Assembly: GCA_002238425.1 (NCBI GenBank)
Contig: MPMJ01000001.1
Coordinates: 1 to 64,000, forward strand
Length of the DNA: 64,000 bases
Source of the DNA: SAR202 cluster bacterium bin16
Lineage (GTDB): Bacteria > Chloroflexota > Dehalococcoidia > Lucifugimonadales > Australimonadaceae
Direction: 5' to 3'
The position numbers and the translations under genes were made by a program. Shown piece by piece: positions 29,397 through 38,802 of this stretch; positions within the stretch are counted from its first letter, which is position 1; each line of letters begins with the position of its first letter. The notes beneath the pieces are model-generated. The model was given only the letters and a program-made list of their open reading frames with translations. It ran no database searches and had not been told where the DNA came from.

Positions 29397-30029
29397 ATGG
29401 CAGAAGCGACTGACACCCAGCAAGACAAACCGGAAGGGTCGAAGCATCCCCTTGCGCGCCTGGTGGAGACGTTCCTGGACATCACAGAGCAGCAGCGGGC
29501 GGCCCGCTCCAGGAACCCACTGGTCACCCAGATATTCGACTGGGTCATCGACATCTCCGCATTTGCGGGTGCGCTCATCGTGCTCTATGTGGCGCTGACC
29601 ATCGGCGCAAACGTGCTGGGACGCTACGTCTTCGAATCGCCGCTGAAGTGGGCGCTGCCCACGACGGAATACAGCCTGCTGTATCTCACCTTCCTTGCCG
29701 CGCCCATCGTTCTCCGGCGTGAAGGCCACGTGCGCATGACCGCCATCACCGAACGGCTGGGCAACACGGCGAAGCTCTGGTTCTACATCGTCGGTTCGTT
29801 CATCTCCTCGGGCGTCTGCGGCATCATGGCCTGGAAGTCGTTCGAGAAGACGTTGGAGGAGTTCCAGTCCGGCTCCATCCTCCTCTCCGGCATCGAGGTC
29901 CACCGCGCATTGGTCACGTGGGTCATCCCCTACGGGTTCATCCTGCTCGGCCTGCAGTTCCTCCGCATGGGCATCAATGCCGTGCGCCTGCGCCGCTTCA
30001 GAGAAACGGTCGAGGAGGCAGGCATCTAG
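29397..30029 (+). CDS. TRAP transporter small permease (DctQ)
   Basis: GRYVFESPLKWALPTTEYSLLYLTFLAAPIVLRREGHVRMTAI. Confidence 0.9.
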   Translation: MAEATDTQQDKPEGSKHPLARLVETFLDITEQQRAARSRNPLVTQIFDWVIDISAFAGALIVLYVALTIGANVLGRYVFESPLKWALPTTEYSLLYLTFLAAPIVLRREGHVRMTAITERLGNTAKLWFYIVGSFISSGVCGIMAWKSFEKTLEEFQSGSILLSGIEVHRALVTWVIPYGFILLGLQFLRMGINAVRLRRFRETVEEAGI

Positions 30030-30038
30030 CGCCGGCTC

Positions 30039-31367
30039 ATGGAATTCTTCGGCTACGAATTCTCCTGGTGGCTGACCCTCATCATCTTCTTCGCGCTCCT
30101 GCTTGCGCTCATGTCGACGGGGATGCCGGTGGCCATGGCCTTCGCCGTGCTGAACATCGCCGGACTTCTCCTCGTCGTGGACGGACTCAAGGGCCTCGAG
30201 CTGCTGGCCGGAAGCGTCTATAGATCGGTGGCGACGTTCAATCTGCTCGCTATACCGATGTTCTTCCTGCTCGGCGAGGTGCTGTTCCAGTCCCGCGTCA
30301 TCGGATTAACGATCGACGTGATGGATAGATGGATAGGCAAGGTGCGCGCGCGCCTGCTGTTCACCTCGCTCGGCGCGGGAACGCTCCTCGCGACCCTCAG
30401 CGGCGCGGGCATGGCGGACACCGCCCTCCTCGGCACGACCCTCCACCCTGAGATGGAGAAGCGTGGGTACGACCGCCGCCTCGCGCTCGGCACCATCATG
30501 TCGTCGGGACTGCTCGCCGCCATCATCCCGCCCAGCGCGCTCGCGGTGCTGGTCGGCAGCCTGGCGGAGGTCTCCATCGCGCGGCTGCTCATCGCCGGTT
30601 TCATGCCCGGCCTGCTGATGGTTGCCGTCTACGCCGTCTACATCTGGCTCCGCGTACGGATGAACCCGAGCCTCGCGCCGCCCTACACCGGCGAGGTCAT
30701 CACCTGGCGTTACCGCTTCCTGGGCCTCGCGCAGATGAGCCCGCTCGGCATCATCGTGATTATGGTCATGGGCTTCATCCTCTTCGGCGTCACGACGCCG
30801 AGCGAGGCTGCAGCTACGGGCGCGATAGGCGCCTTCATCGTCGCGGCGCTCTACCGGCGGCTCACCTTCAAGGTGGTCAAGGACTCGCTCTACGGCACGC
30901 TCTACATCGGCGGCATGATCTTCCTCATCATCACCGGCGCGGTGGCGCTCGGCCAGCTGCTGGCATTCACCGGCGCGACGCGCGAGTTCCTCGCGTTCAT
31001 CGTCGACCTCGGCCTCTCCGCCGTCATGCTCGTCATCATCGTGCAGTTGGCGGTGCTCATCCTCGGCTTCTTCATCGACCAGCTCTCCATCATGCTGGTG
31101 GCCATCCCGGTGCTGGTGCCCATCCTGGAGCCGCTGGGCATAGACCCGGTCTGGTTCTGGGTGCTGTTCCTCATGAACATCTCCATCGGCGCGATCACTC
31201 CGCCGTTCGGCATGATGCTGTTCGCACTCAAGGGCGTCGTTCCGCAGGCGTCCATGTCCGACCTGTACCGCGCGAGCATCCCGTTCGTGATCCTGGACGC
31301 CATCGCGGTAGGCCTGGTCATAGCCTTCCCCCAGATCGCCACCTGGCTACCGAACCTGGTTACTTAG
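30039..31367 (+). CDS. TRAP transporter large permease (DctM)
   Basis: STGMPVAMAFAVLNIAGL; MFFLLGEVLFQSRV; IPPSALAVLVGSLAEVSIARLLIAGFMPGLLM. Confidence 0.93.
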   Translation: MEFFGYEFSWWLTLIIFFALLLALMSTGMPVAMAFAVLNIAGLLLVVDGLKGLELLAGSVYRSVATFNLLAIPMFFLLGEVLFQSRVIGLTIDVMDRWIGKVRARLLFTSLGAGTLLATLSGAGMADTALLGTTLHPEMEKRGYDRRLALGTIMSSGLLAAIIPPSALAVLVGSLAEVSIARLLIAGFMPGLLMVAVYAVYIWLRVRMNPSLAPPYTGEVITWRYRFLGLAQMSPLGIIVIMVMGFILFGVTTPSEAAATGAIGAFIVAALYRRLTFKVVKDSLYGTLYIGGMIFLIITGAVALGQLLAFTGATREFLAFIVDLGLSAVMLVIIVQLAVLILGFFIDQLSIMLVAIPVLVPILEPLGIDPVWFWVLFLMNISIGAITPPFGMMLFALKGVVPQASMSDLYRASIPFVILDAIAVGLVIAFPQIATWLPNLVT

Positions 31368-31373
31368 CGACGC

Positions 31374-32333
31374 ATGTCGCCTGAGCTCACCGGCGGGCTG
31401 ATAGCGCTCCTCGTACCCCTCTGCTTCGGCACCGGCACCGTGCTGGCGCGCGCCGGCCTCGTGCATGTCCCCGCGGGCGCAGGCAACTTCCTGTCACTCG
31501 TGACAGGCTGGGTGCTCATCGCAAGCATCACCGCGGTGCTCTACCCGGACGCCCTCTTCGGCATCACCCTGGGAACGTTCGGCTGGCTCGCGATGATCGG
31601 CGTCGTCAACTTCCCCGGCGGACGGTTCCTGAACTTCGTCAGCATCAAGCACCTCGGCATCCTCAGGGCCAACCCCATCCTTGCGATGGCGCCAATCGTC
31701 TCAGCATTCGAGGGGGTCTTCTTCCTCGACGAACAACTCAACTGGGCCATAGCCACGGGGACGCTGCTGGCGGTCATGGGCCTCATCATCGTCGTTTACG
31801 GAGAAGTATCCGCCCGCGGCGGGCGCGTCCCTCAGCCGGCGGCGCCCGCACCGGCCCCCGGGGCGAAACGTCCCGGGCTCATCGAACGCCACCCGCGCGT
31901 GTTCGGGTACATTGCGGCGGCGGGGGCTGCATGTGCCTACGGGACGGTCCCTGCATTGGGCCGCGTCGCAGTGACCGACTTCGCCATCCCACTCGTCTCC
32001 GCGACCTACACGATGCTCGTCGGCTTCATCGTCATGGGGCTGTTCTCCGCGGGGTCGATACCGGGGATGTTGCGGAACGCTCCCCGCCGCTCGCTGGTCC
32101 TGGTCGCGCTTGGGGGCGCAGCGATGTCCACGGGCGTCTCGTTCCTCTACCTGGCGTTGAGCAAGGCCCCGGTGATAGTGGTCTCGCCGGTGTTCTCGCT
32201 CACAGCGGTCGTCTCGCTCGTGCTGGCGCACATATTCCTGCAGCGGCTGGAGCGCATCACGTTTCCGCTCGTCCTCGGGACCTCCTTCGCCGTCGGGGGA
32301 GTCATCGTCGTTATCATCGGGACGCAGGTATGA
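31374..32333 (+). CDS. DMT/EamA family transporter
   Basis: Ten-TM EamA-like pattern; tandem paralog of the next gene. Confidence 0.85.
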   Translation: MSPELTGGLIALLVPLCFGTGTVLARAGLVHVPAGAGNFLSLVTGWVLIASITAVLYPDALFGITLGTFGWLAMIGVVNFPGGRFLNFVSIKHLGILRANPILAMAPIVSAFEGVFFLDEQLNWAIATGTLLAVMGLIIVVYGEVSARGGRVPQPAAPAPAPGAKRPGLIERHPRVFGYIAAAGAACAYGTVPALGRVAVTDFAIPLVSATYTMLVGFIVMGLFSAGSIPGMLRNAPRRSLVLVALGGAAMSTGVSFLYLALSKAPVIVVSPVFSLTAVVSLVLAHIFLQRLERITFPLVLGTSFAVGGVIVVIIGTQV

Positions 32334-32372
32334 GCACCCTCACCGACACCCAACCCGGTGGTCCAGTGGCGC

Positions 32373-33332
32373 ATGTCGCCTGAACTCACCGGCGCACTGA
32401 TAGCGCTCCTGGTGCCGCTCTGTTTCGGCACCGGCATGCTGCTCGCGCGCGTCGGGCTCGTACACATCCCCGCAGGCGCGGGCAACTTCGTATCGCTCAT
32501 CGTCGGCTGGGTGCTCATCGCAAGCCTGACGACAGTGCTCTATCCGGACGCGCTCTTCGGCGTCACGCTCGGTACGTTCGCCTGGCTCGCGATGATCGGC
32601 ATCATCAACTTCCCCGCCGGCCGCTTCCTGAACTTCGTCAGCATCAAGAACCTCGGGATCCTCAGGGCGAACCCTGTCCTCGCGATGGCTCCCATCATCT
32701 CCGCATTCGAGGGCGTCGTCTTCCTCGGTGAGCGCCTCAACTGGGCGATAGCAGGAGGAACGCTGCTGACCGTCACGGGCGTCATCGTCGCGGTCTACGG
32801 CGAGGTGAAGGCGCGTGGCGGCGGCGCTACGCGCCCGGCAGCTCCCGCGCCGTCCCCGGATGGCAAACGGCTGGGGCTCCTCAAACGTCGGCCACGCCTC
32901 TTCGGTTACCTCGCGGCGTTCGGAGCAGCCTGTTCATACGGCACTATCACGGTACTCGGGCGTATCGCCGTCACCGACTTCACCGTCCCGCTCGTCACCG
33001 CGACGTACACGATGCTCGTCGGCTTCATCGTCATGGGACTGTTCTCCTCGAAATCGATACCCGTCATGCTGCGGGACGCGCCGCGGCGGGCGCTCCTGTC
33101 CGTGGCGCTGGGCGGCCTGTTCATGTCCTCCGGCGTGGCGTTCCTTTACCTGGCGCTGAGCAAAGCGCCGGTGGTAGTGGTCTCACCGGTGTTCGCGCTC
33201 AACCCGGTCGTAGCACTGGTGCTGGCCCACTTCTTCCTGCAACGGCTGGAGCGCATCACGCTGCCGCTCGTCCTGGGCACCTTCTTCGCCGTCGGCGGTG
33301 TCGTCACCGTCATCATCGGGACGCAGCTGTAG
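32373..33332 (+). CDS. DMT/EamA family transporter (tandem paralog)
   Basis: MSPELTGALIALLVPLCFGTGMLLARVGLVHIPAGAGNF nearly matches 31374 ORF. Confidence 0.85.
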   Translation: MSPELTGALIALLVPLCFGTGMLLARVGLVHIPAGAGNFVSLIVGWVLIASLTTVLYPDALFGVTLGTFAWLAMIGIINFPAGRFLNFVSIKNLGILRANPVLAMAPIISAFEGVVFLGERLNWAIAGGTLLTVTGVIVAVYGEVKARGGGATRPAAPAPSPDGKRLGLLKRRPRLFGYLAAFGAACSYGTITVLGRIAVTDFTVPLVTATYTMLVGFIVMGLFSSKSIPVMLRDAPRRALLSVALGGLFMSSGVAFLYLALSKAPVVVVSPVFALNPVVALVLAHFFLQRLERITLPLVLGTFFAVGGVVTVIIGTQL

Positions 33333-33628
33333 ACTGGAGATGCGTCAAGCATGAACAGGATCATTACCTTATGGGAACCGAGATAGAACCGTCCGACGAT
33401 GACAAGGGCGTACGGGACGCCTTACGAAACCTTGCGGAACTCCTGGCCGGTGTAACGTCGGACAAACCCGTACGCTGAACAGGATTGGGGCCCTCCTCAG
33501 GGTAAGGAGGTATGGTAAGCCCCACTGTCCCCTTCGCCGCCTTCTCCCGACGCCTCCCGCGTGATACGCTCCGCCCGCCACGGACGGCACGGGCGCTCGA
33601 TGCGTCCGGTAGGCGAAGGAGACGCGGC

Positions 33629-35800
33629 ATGACGATGCGCGTAGTCGGCAAACGCACCCCCCGCATCGAGGGCCCCGACAAGACGAGCGGGCGCCTCCGC
33701 TACGCCGCCGACCTTGCTCCCGAAGGCTGCCTGTGGGGCAAGGTGCTCCGCAGTCCGCACCCACACGCACGCATCATCCGCATCGACACCGCGGCAGCCG
33801 AGCGCGTACCAGGCGTACACGCCGTCCTCACCGGCGCGCAGCACCCCCACTGGATAGGACGCATCATGCGCGACCTTCCCGTCCTCGCCGTCGACAAGGT
33901 GCGTTTCATCGGCGAGCGCGTCGCCGCAGTCGCGGCGGACTCGGCTGATGCCGCGAACGAGGCGCTCACGCTCATCGAGGTCGAGTACGAGGAACTGCCC
34001 GCCGTGTTCGACGTTCCCGAAGCGCTCGCGCCGGACGCGCCGACCGTCCACGACGACCCCACGCAGTACGCGGGCGCGTTCGTGCACCCGGAGCGCCCCG
34101 ACCTGCCCAACCTCTGCTCCTACGGACACTGGACGCACGGCGACATCGAGGCCGAGCTTGCGGGCTCGCACCGTGTGTTCGAGAACACGTTCGTCACGCA
34201 GAAGGAGCACCACGTCTACATGGAGACGCACGCCTGCGCCGTCTCCGTCCACCCGGACGGCACGGCGGACGTGTGGGCGTCCAACAAGAGCCCGCATATG
34301 CTGCGGGGCCAGTTGGCCGCCGCGATGGGCGTGGACGTCCCAACCATCCGGGTGCATCCGATGCCCGTGGGCGGCGACTTCGGCGGCAAGGGTTCGCCCA
34401 TGGACACGCCCGTCGCCTACCTCCTCTCCCAGGCGACGGGCCACCCCGTGAAGATCGTGATGTCGTACCAGGAGGAGTTGCTCGCGGCGAACACCCGTCA
34501 CCCCGGCACCATCACGGTACGCACAGGCGTCACGAATGATGGTCATGTCACCGGCATGCAGGTGGAAGCGTACTTCGACAGCGGCGCCTACGGTGCGTTC
34601 AAGCCCGCCCCCAACGTCAACCTGCACGGACTGGAGCAGGCCGGCAGTTGCTACAGGTTCACAGCGCTCGACGTGACGAGCCACATCGTCTACACGAACA
34701 CGCTCCCCTCCGGTCACATGCGCTCACCCGGCGGGCCGCAGGTCAACTTCGCGGTCGAATCGCAGTTGAACATCGTCGCGGGAGAGCTGGGGATGGACGC
34801 CGCCGAGTTCCGGAGGCGGAACCTGCTTCGCCCCGGCGACACGTCCCCGAACGGCGAGCAGTGGGGCGCGATCAAGGCGGTCGAGGCGCTCGACGCCGCC
34901 GTCGAGGCGATAGGCTGGAACGCGCCCAGGGCTCCCTTCGTCGGACGCGGCGTCTCCCTGTACGAGCGCGGCCCCATCGGCGGCGACTCCAGCTGCCGCC
35001 TCGTGCTGCACCCGGACGCTTCGCTGACGCTCTACGTGCCCATCGCCGACCCCGGCCAGGGCGCGTATACGGCGATGCAGCAGGTCATCGCGGAAGAGTT
35101 GGGCATCGAACCGGAGACCATCAATGTGCTCCCCGCCCCTACCGACGAGTTGACGTTCGACTTCGGCGTCTCCGGCAGCCGCACGACGTTTGCGCTCGGA
35201 GTAACGGTGCAGGAGTCAATCAACACCCTGCGCGCACAGTTGCGCGAGGCCGCGGGCCACGCCCCGTTCGCAGAGGCCGCCGCCGAACTCTGCCGCGCCA
35301 GCGGCGGCGACGTATCGGTGAACACCTACAAGAAGGTGCCGCTCTTCCCGGACCCGCCCACCACCGAGTTCACAGCACAGGCCGCCGAAGTCGCGGTAGA
35401 CCCCGAGACCGGCAACGTCACCGTGCGCAGGCTCGTGAGCGCGCACGATGTGGGCACCATCATCAACCCGGAGGGACACCGCGGCCAGATACTCGGTGGT
35501 GCGATACAGGGTTTGGGTATGGCCACAGTGGAGGAGCACATCATCGAGGACGGACGCCCTGTGGCGCTCAACCTCGCCGATTACAAGATACCGAACATCG
35601 CCGACATACCCGCGTTCGAGACCGTGCTCATCCCGAGCGGCGAGGGGCCGGGGCCGTTCAACGCAGGCGCGATAGCCGAGTCCGCCAACGTGCCGACCGC
35701 CTCCGCCATCGCGAACGCGGTGCACGACGCTATCGGCATACCGGTGCATTCGCTCCCGCTCACAGCGGAGCGGGTGTACAACATGCTCCACGGGGCATGA
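33629..35800 (+). CDS. Xanthine dehydrogenase/CoxL-family molybdopterin-binding subunit
   Basis: RIEGPDKTSGRLRYAADL, HPMPVGGDFGGKGSPMDTPVAYLLSQATGHPVKIV, GHRGQILGGAIQGLGMATVEEHI. Confidence 0.9.
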   Translation: MTMRVVGKRTPRIEGPDKTSGRLRYAADLAPEGCLWGKVLRSPHPHARIIRIDTAAAERVPGVHAVLTGAQHPHWIGRIMRDLPVLAVDKVRFIGERVAAVAADSADAANEALTLIEVEYEELPAVFDVPEALAPDAPTVHDDPTQYAGAFVHPERPDLPNLCSYGHWTHGDIEAELAGSHRVFENTFVTQKEHHVYMETHACAVSVHPDGTADVWASNKSPHMLRGQLAAAMGVDVPTIRVHPMPVGGDFGGKGSPMDTPVAYLLSQATGHPVKIVMSYQEELLAANTRHPGTITVRTGVTNDGHVTGMQVEAYFDSGAYGAFKPAPNVNLHGLEQAGSCYRFTALDVTSHIVYTNTLPSGHMRSPGGPQVNFAVESQLNIVAGELGMDAAEFRRRNLLRPGDTSPNGEQWGAIKAVEALDAAVEAIGWNAPRAPFVGRGVSLYERGPIGGDSSCRLVLHPDASLTLYVPIADPGQGAYTAMQQVIAEELGIEPETINVLPAPTDELTFDFGVSGSRTTFALGVTVQESINTLRAQLREAAGHAPFAEAAAELCRASGGDVSVNTYKKVPLFPDPPTTEFTAQAAEVAVDPETGNVTVRRLVSAHDVGTIINPEGHRGQILGGAIQGLGMATVEEHIIEDGRPVALNLADYKIPNIADIPAFETVLIPSGEGPGPFNAGAIAESANVPTASAIANAVHDAIGIPVHSLPLTAERVYNMLHGA

Positions 35801-35863
35801 CCCTCACGCACCACCTCCTTCTGGGGAGGGTGAATCCAAGGACGACAGAACAAGGAGAACGAC

Positions 35864-36709
35864 ATGGCAGACGGAGTGCTGAACGGCAAGACGATCATCG
35901 TAACGGGCGCGGGTTCGCCCATAGGCATGGGTCGCGAGATGTCCATCTCACTCGCATCCGCAGGTGCGAACGTCGTGATGATGGACATCGACGGCGCAAC
36001 GCTTGAGGCAAGTGCAAGCGATGCCCGCGAAGCCAGCAGCGACGAGCAGATCCTGAGCGTAGTGGCAGACGTGACCAGCTACGCCGACGCGCAGCGCGTC
36101 GTGCAGTCGGCGCTGGACCACTTCGGCGGGCTGCACGTGCTGGTCAACAACGCCGGCACGAACCAGCGCAACGTCGGCATGAGCAACACGCTCATGGAGC
36201 CGTGGTGGGATGTGACGCCGGAGGCGTGGGCCCGCGTCATCGCGGTCAACTTCAGCGGCCCGTTCCATATGGCGCGCGCAGCGGTCGGCCACATGCTGGA
36301 GCAGGGCTGGGGCCGCATCATCGGCGTCACCACCAGCCTGGACACCATGATCCGCATCAACATGTCGCCCTACGGCCCGTCCAAGGCCGGACACGAGGCG
36401 CTCGTCGCAACGATGGCGACCGAACTCGAGGGTACCGGCGTCACCGCGAACGTCCTCGTTCCCGGCGGGCCGGTGAACACGAACCTCCTCCCGCCTGACT
36501 CGCCCTTCGACCGGGCGAAGCTCATCCAGCCGGACGTCATGCGCGTGCCGGTGGTCTGGCTCGCCTCCGACGCCGCTGACGGCGTCAACGGCCGCCGGTT
36601 CATCGCCTACGACTGGGACGAGTCGCTCCCCATCGAGGAGCGTCTCGAAAAGGCCGGCGCTCCCGCCGCCTGGCCGCAGATACCGAGCAAGGCGGTCTAT
36701 CCGGCGTAG
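35864..36709 (+). CDS. SDR family oxidoreductase
   Basis: TGAGSPIGMGREMSISLA, LVNNAGTNQRN, SPYGPSKAGHEALVATMATEL. Confidence 0.9.
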   Translation: MADGVLNGKTIIVTGAGSPIGMGREMSISLASAGANVVMMDIDGATLEASASDAREASSDEQILSVVADVTSYADAQRVVQSALDHFGGLHVLVNNAGTNQRNVGMSNTLMEPWWDVTPEAWARVIAVNFSGPFHMARAAVGHMLEQGWGRIIGVTTSLDTMIRINMSPYGPSKAGHEALVATMATELEGTGVTANVLVPGGPVNTNLLPPDSPFDRAKLIQPDVMRVPVVWLASDAADGVNGRRFIAYDWDESLPIEERLEKAGAPAAWPQIPSKAVYPA

Positions 36710-36793
36710 GTGATAACTATAACGCCAGGGTGATACCACGGACAGCTGGTACTTGCTATCATTGGCACATCCTTCCAAGGGATAGGCGAACTC

Positions 36794-37954
36794 ATGGCTG
36801 ACAAGAAGAACACGCTTCACCTGCCTGACCTCACGATAGACGGCTTTCGTGGGATTGAGTCGCTCGCTATTCCCCGCTTGGGGCGTGTTACGCTAATCGC
36901 TGGCAGGAACAGCGTAGGCAAGACGACGATTCTGGAGGCTGTTCGGATATACGCTGGTCAAGGTAGCACATCTCCTCTCTTTGACCTGTTAAGGAAACGG
37001 GAAGAGTTTTCACTAGCCATTGATGAAGACGGGGACAATGCAACCAATCTTGATTGGCCCACACTGTTCTATGGGCGCAATATTTCTCAGGAGTCCCACA
37101 GCTCAATTGGGCCTGCAAATCCTGCAGACCGGGTACTCATTGAATCGACTGTCTTGCGAGAAGATGAGATTGACGAATTGCCCAATGACTTCTCGGCTGA
37201 AGCTCCTTTCCAAGTCATTCGGCTTAAGTTTCGGCGAAACGAAAGAATAGCTCCATGGATCATCTCACTAAGTGGTTCTAGGAGTTCCAATAGCTATTAT
37301 ATCCCACGGGCAATACGCCGACTATCCCAAAGCACCGAGGCCGTTCCTGAGATTAAGTGCGTCTCCCTAGGCCCAGATATCATAACAAACCGAATGATAG
37401 CAGAGCTATGGGATGACGCCGCAGATCTTAAGGAAGAAGGCCTCGCGGTAGAGTCACTCAAGATAATATTCGGTAGGGATATAGAGGACGTAGTCATGAT
37501 TGGAGAAGACAGGTCGAATAGGCCATCTCCGTGGAGAGTTGGTGGGGCTATAGGTGGTCGTAGGGCGAAGGCAAGCCTCCAGTACTTCAACCACCGTGTC
37601 CCCCTGAAGAGTCTGGGGGATGGGGCAATACGGCTATACGGAATTGCTTTGGGTTTAATCAATAGTAGGGGCGGTTTTCTGTTGATCGATGAGGCAGAGA
37701 ATGGCCTGCACTATTCAGTTCAGCATGACTTCTGGAGTATGGTGCTTCAGGAAGCAGAAGCAAACAACGTGCAGGTTCTGGCGACTACGCATAGTGCAGA
37801 CTGTATAGATGGGTTTGCACTCGCAGCTTCTGAACATCCAGATATTAGTAGTGTTTACCTCCGGCTGGATAAGGACGCCAGCGGTCATTTCATCGTTGAC
37901 TATCCTAAGGAAGATTTGGTTGTTGCATCTGAACATGGGACGGAAATGCGCTAG
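36794..37954 (+). CDS. OLD/AAA15-type ATPase, putative defense ATPase
   Basis: LTIDGFRGIESLAIPRLGRVTLIAGRNSVGKTTILEAVRIY (Walker A), GGFLLIDEAENGLHYSVQ (Walker B), VLATTHSADCIDGF (H-loop); AT-richer than flanks. Confidence 0.85.
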   Translation: MADKKNTLHLPDLTIDGFRGIESLAIPRLGRVTLIAGRNSVGKTTILEAVRIYAGQGSTSPLFDLLRKREEFSLAIDEDGDNATNLDWPTLFYGRNISQESHSSIGPANPADRVLIESTVLREDEIDELPNDFSAEAPFQVIRLKFRRNERIAPWIISLSGSRSSNSYYIPRAIRRLSQSTEAVPEIKCVSLGPDIITNRMIAELWDDAADLKEEGLAVESLKIIFGRDIEDVVMIGEDRSNRPSPWRVGGAIGGRRAKASLQYFNHRVPLKSLGDGAIRLYGIALGLINSRGGFLLIDEAENGLHYSVQHDFWSMVLQEAEANNVQVLATTHSADCIDGFALAASEHPDISSVYLRLDKDASGHFIVDYPKEDLVVASEHGTEMR

Positions 37955-37956
37955 CA

Positions 37957-38640
37957 ATGGTAACCAGTCAGCAGACAGAAGAATCTGAAAATATACTCCT
38001 AGTTGAAGGGGAAGATGATTTGCATGTCGTGCTTAACCTCTACCAACGCATCGAAAACCAAGAACCGAACTTCTGGATCTTAGACAAGAAAGGGTTCAAT
38101 AACTTGCTCGCTGATATCAACAATCAAATCAGGAAGTCTCAGCGACAGAAAATCGGCATTGTATTTGATGCTGACTGCAAGCGCAATAGTGACGGACAAA
38201 TGAATCGCTGGGTAGACATTAGAGACAAGATTAGGGAACTTAATGGCATAGTCATACGGAAAAATATAGCGCGCAAGGGGACAATAATCAAAGGTAGGCC
38301 CGACGGCATAGGCCATTTTCCTCGTATCGGTATTTGGATGATGCCTGACAATCAATCCCCAGGTGAATTAGAGGAATTCATCGATTCGATGATTCCAACC
38401 GACAACCCAGCGCGCCGACTTGCGAAGTCCTATATCAGCTGCATTCTAAAGGAAGTCTCAGAGGCCAATGACAAGGGTCGCTTAGCGGAAAGGAAAACTC
38501 TAAGGGCGGAGATTCATGCTTGGCTTGCCACGAGAAAGAGGCCGCGCCACTTGGGTGCAGCTATCGCAGCAGAATATCTGAATACTAACGTCAAGACTAG
38601 CACGGAATTCATAGGATGGGTTAAGAGATTGTTCTCTTAG
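37957..38640 (+). CDS. TOPRIM-like (DUF3226-like) protein, putative defense partner
   Basis: NILLVEGEDDLHVVLNLY (acidic motif 1), KIGIVFDADCKRN (DxD motif), IWMMPDNQSPGELEEFI; starts 2 nt after ATPase stop. Confidence 0.7.
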   Translation: MVTSQQTEESENILLVEGEDDLHVVLNLYQRIENQEPNFWILDKKGFNNLLADINNQIRKSQRQKIGIVFDADCKRNSDGQMNRWVDIRDKIRELNGIVIRKNIARKGTIIKGRPDGIGHFPRIGIWMMPDNQSPGELEEFIDSMIPTDNPARRLAKSYISCILKEVSEANDKGRLAERKTLRAEIHAWLATRKRPRHLGAAIAAEYLNTNVKTSTEFIGWVKRLFS

Positions 38641-38802
38641 GTTATTCCCTCAGAAAATCCCTACACTCCTATGAAGCGCTTCCCAGGGGCGTGCATGTAT
38701 TCTCAACAGGCATGAGGGCGCTGTGGCTCCGTGCTATGTAGGTCCTGCGAACGGTGGTCATGCGTACAGTGTAGCGAGCGTCCCGAAAGCGGAGCAACCT
38801 CG

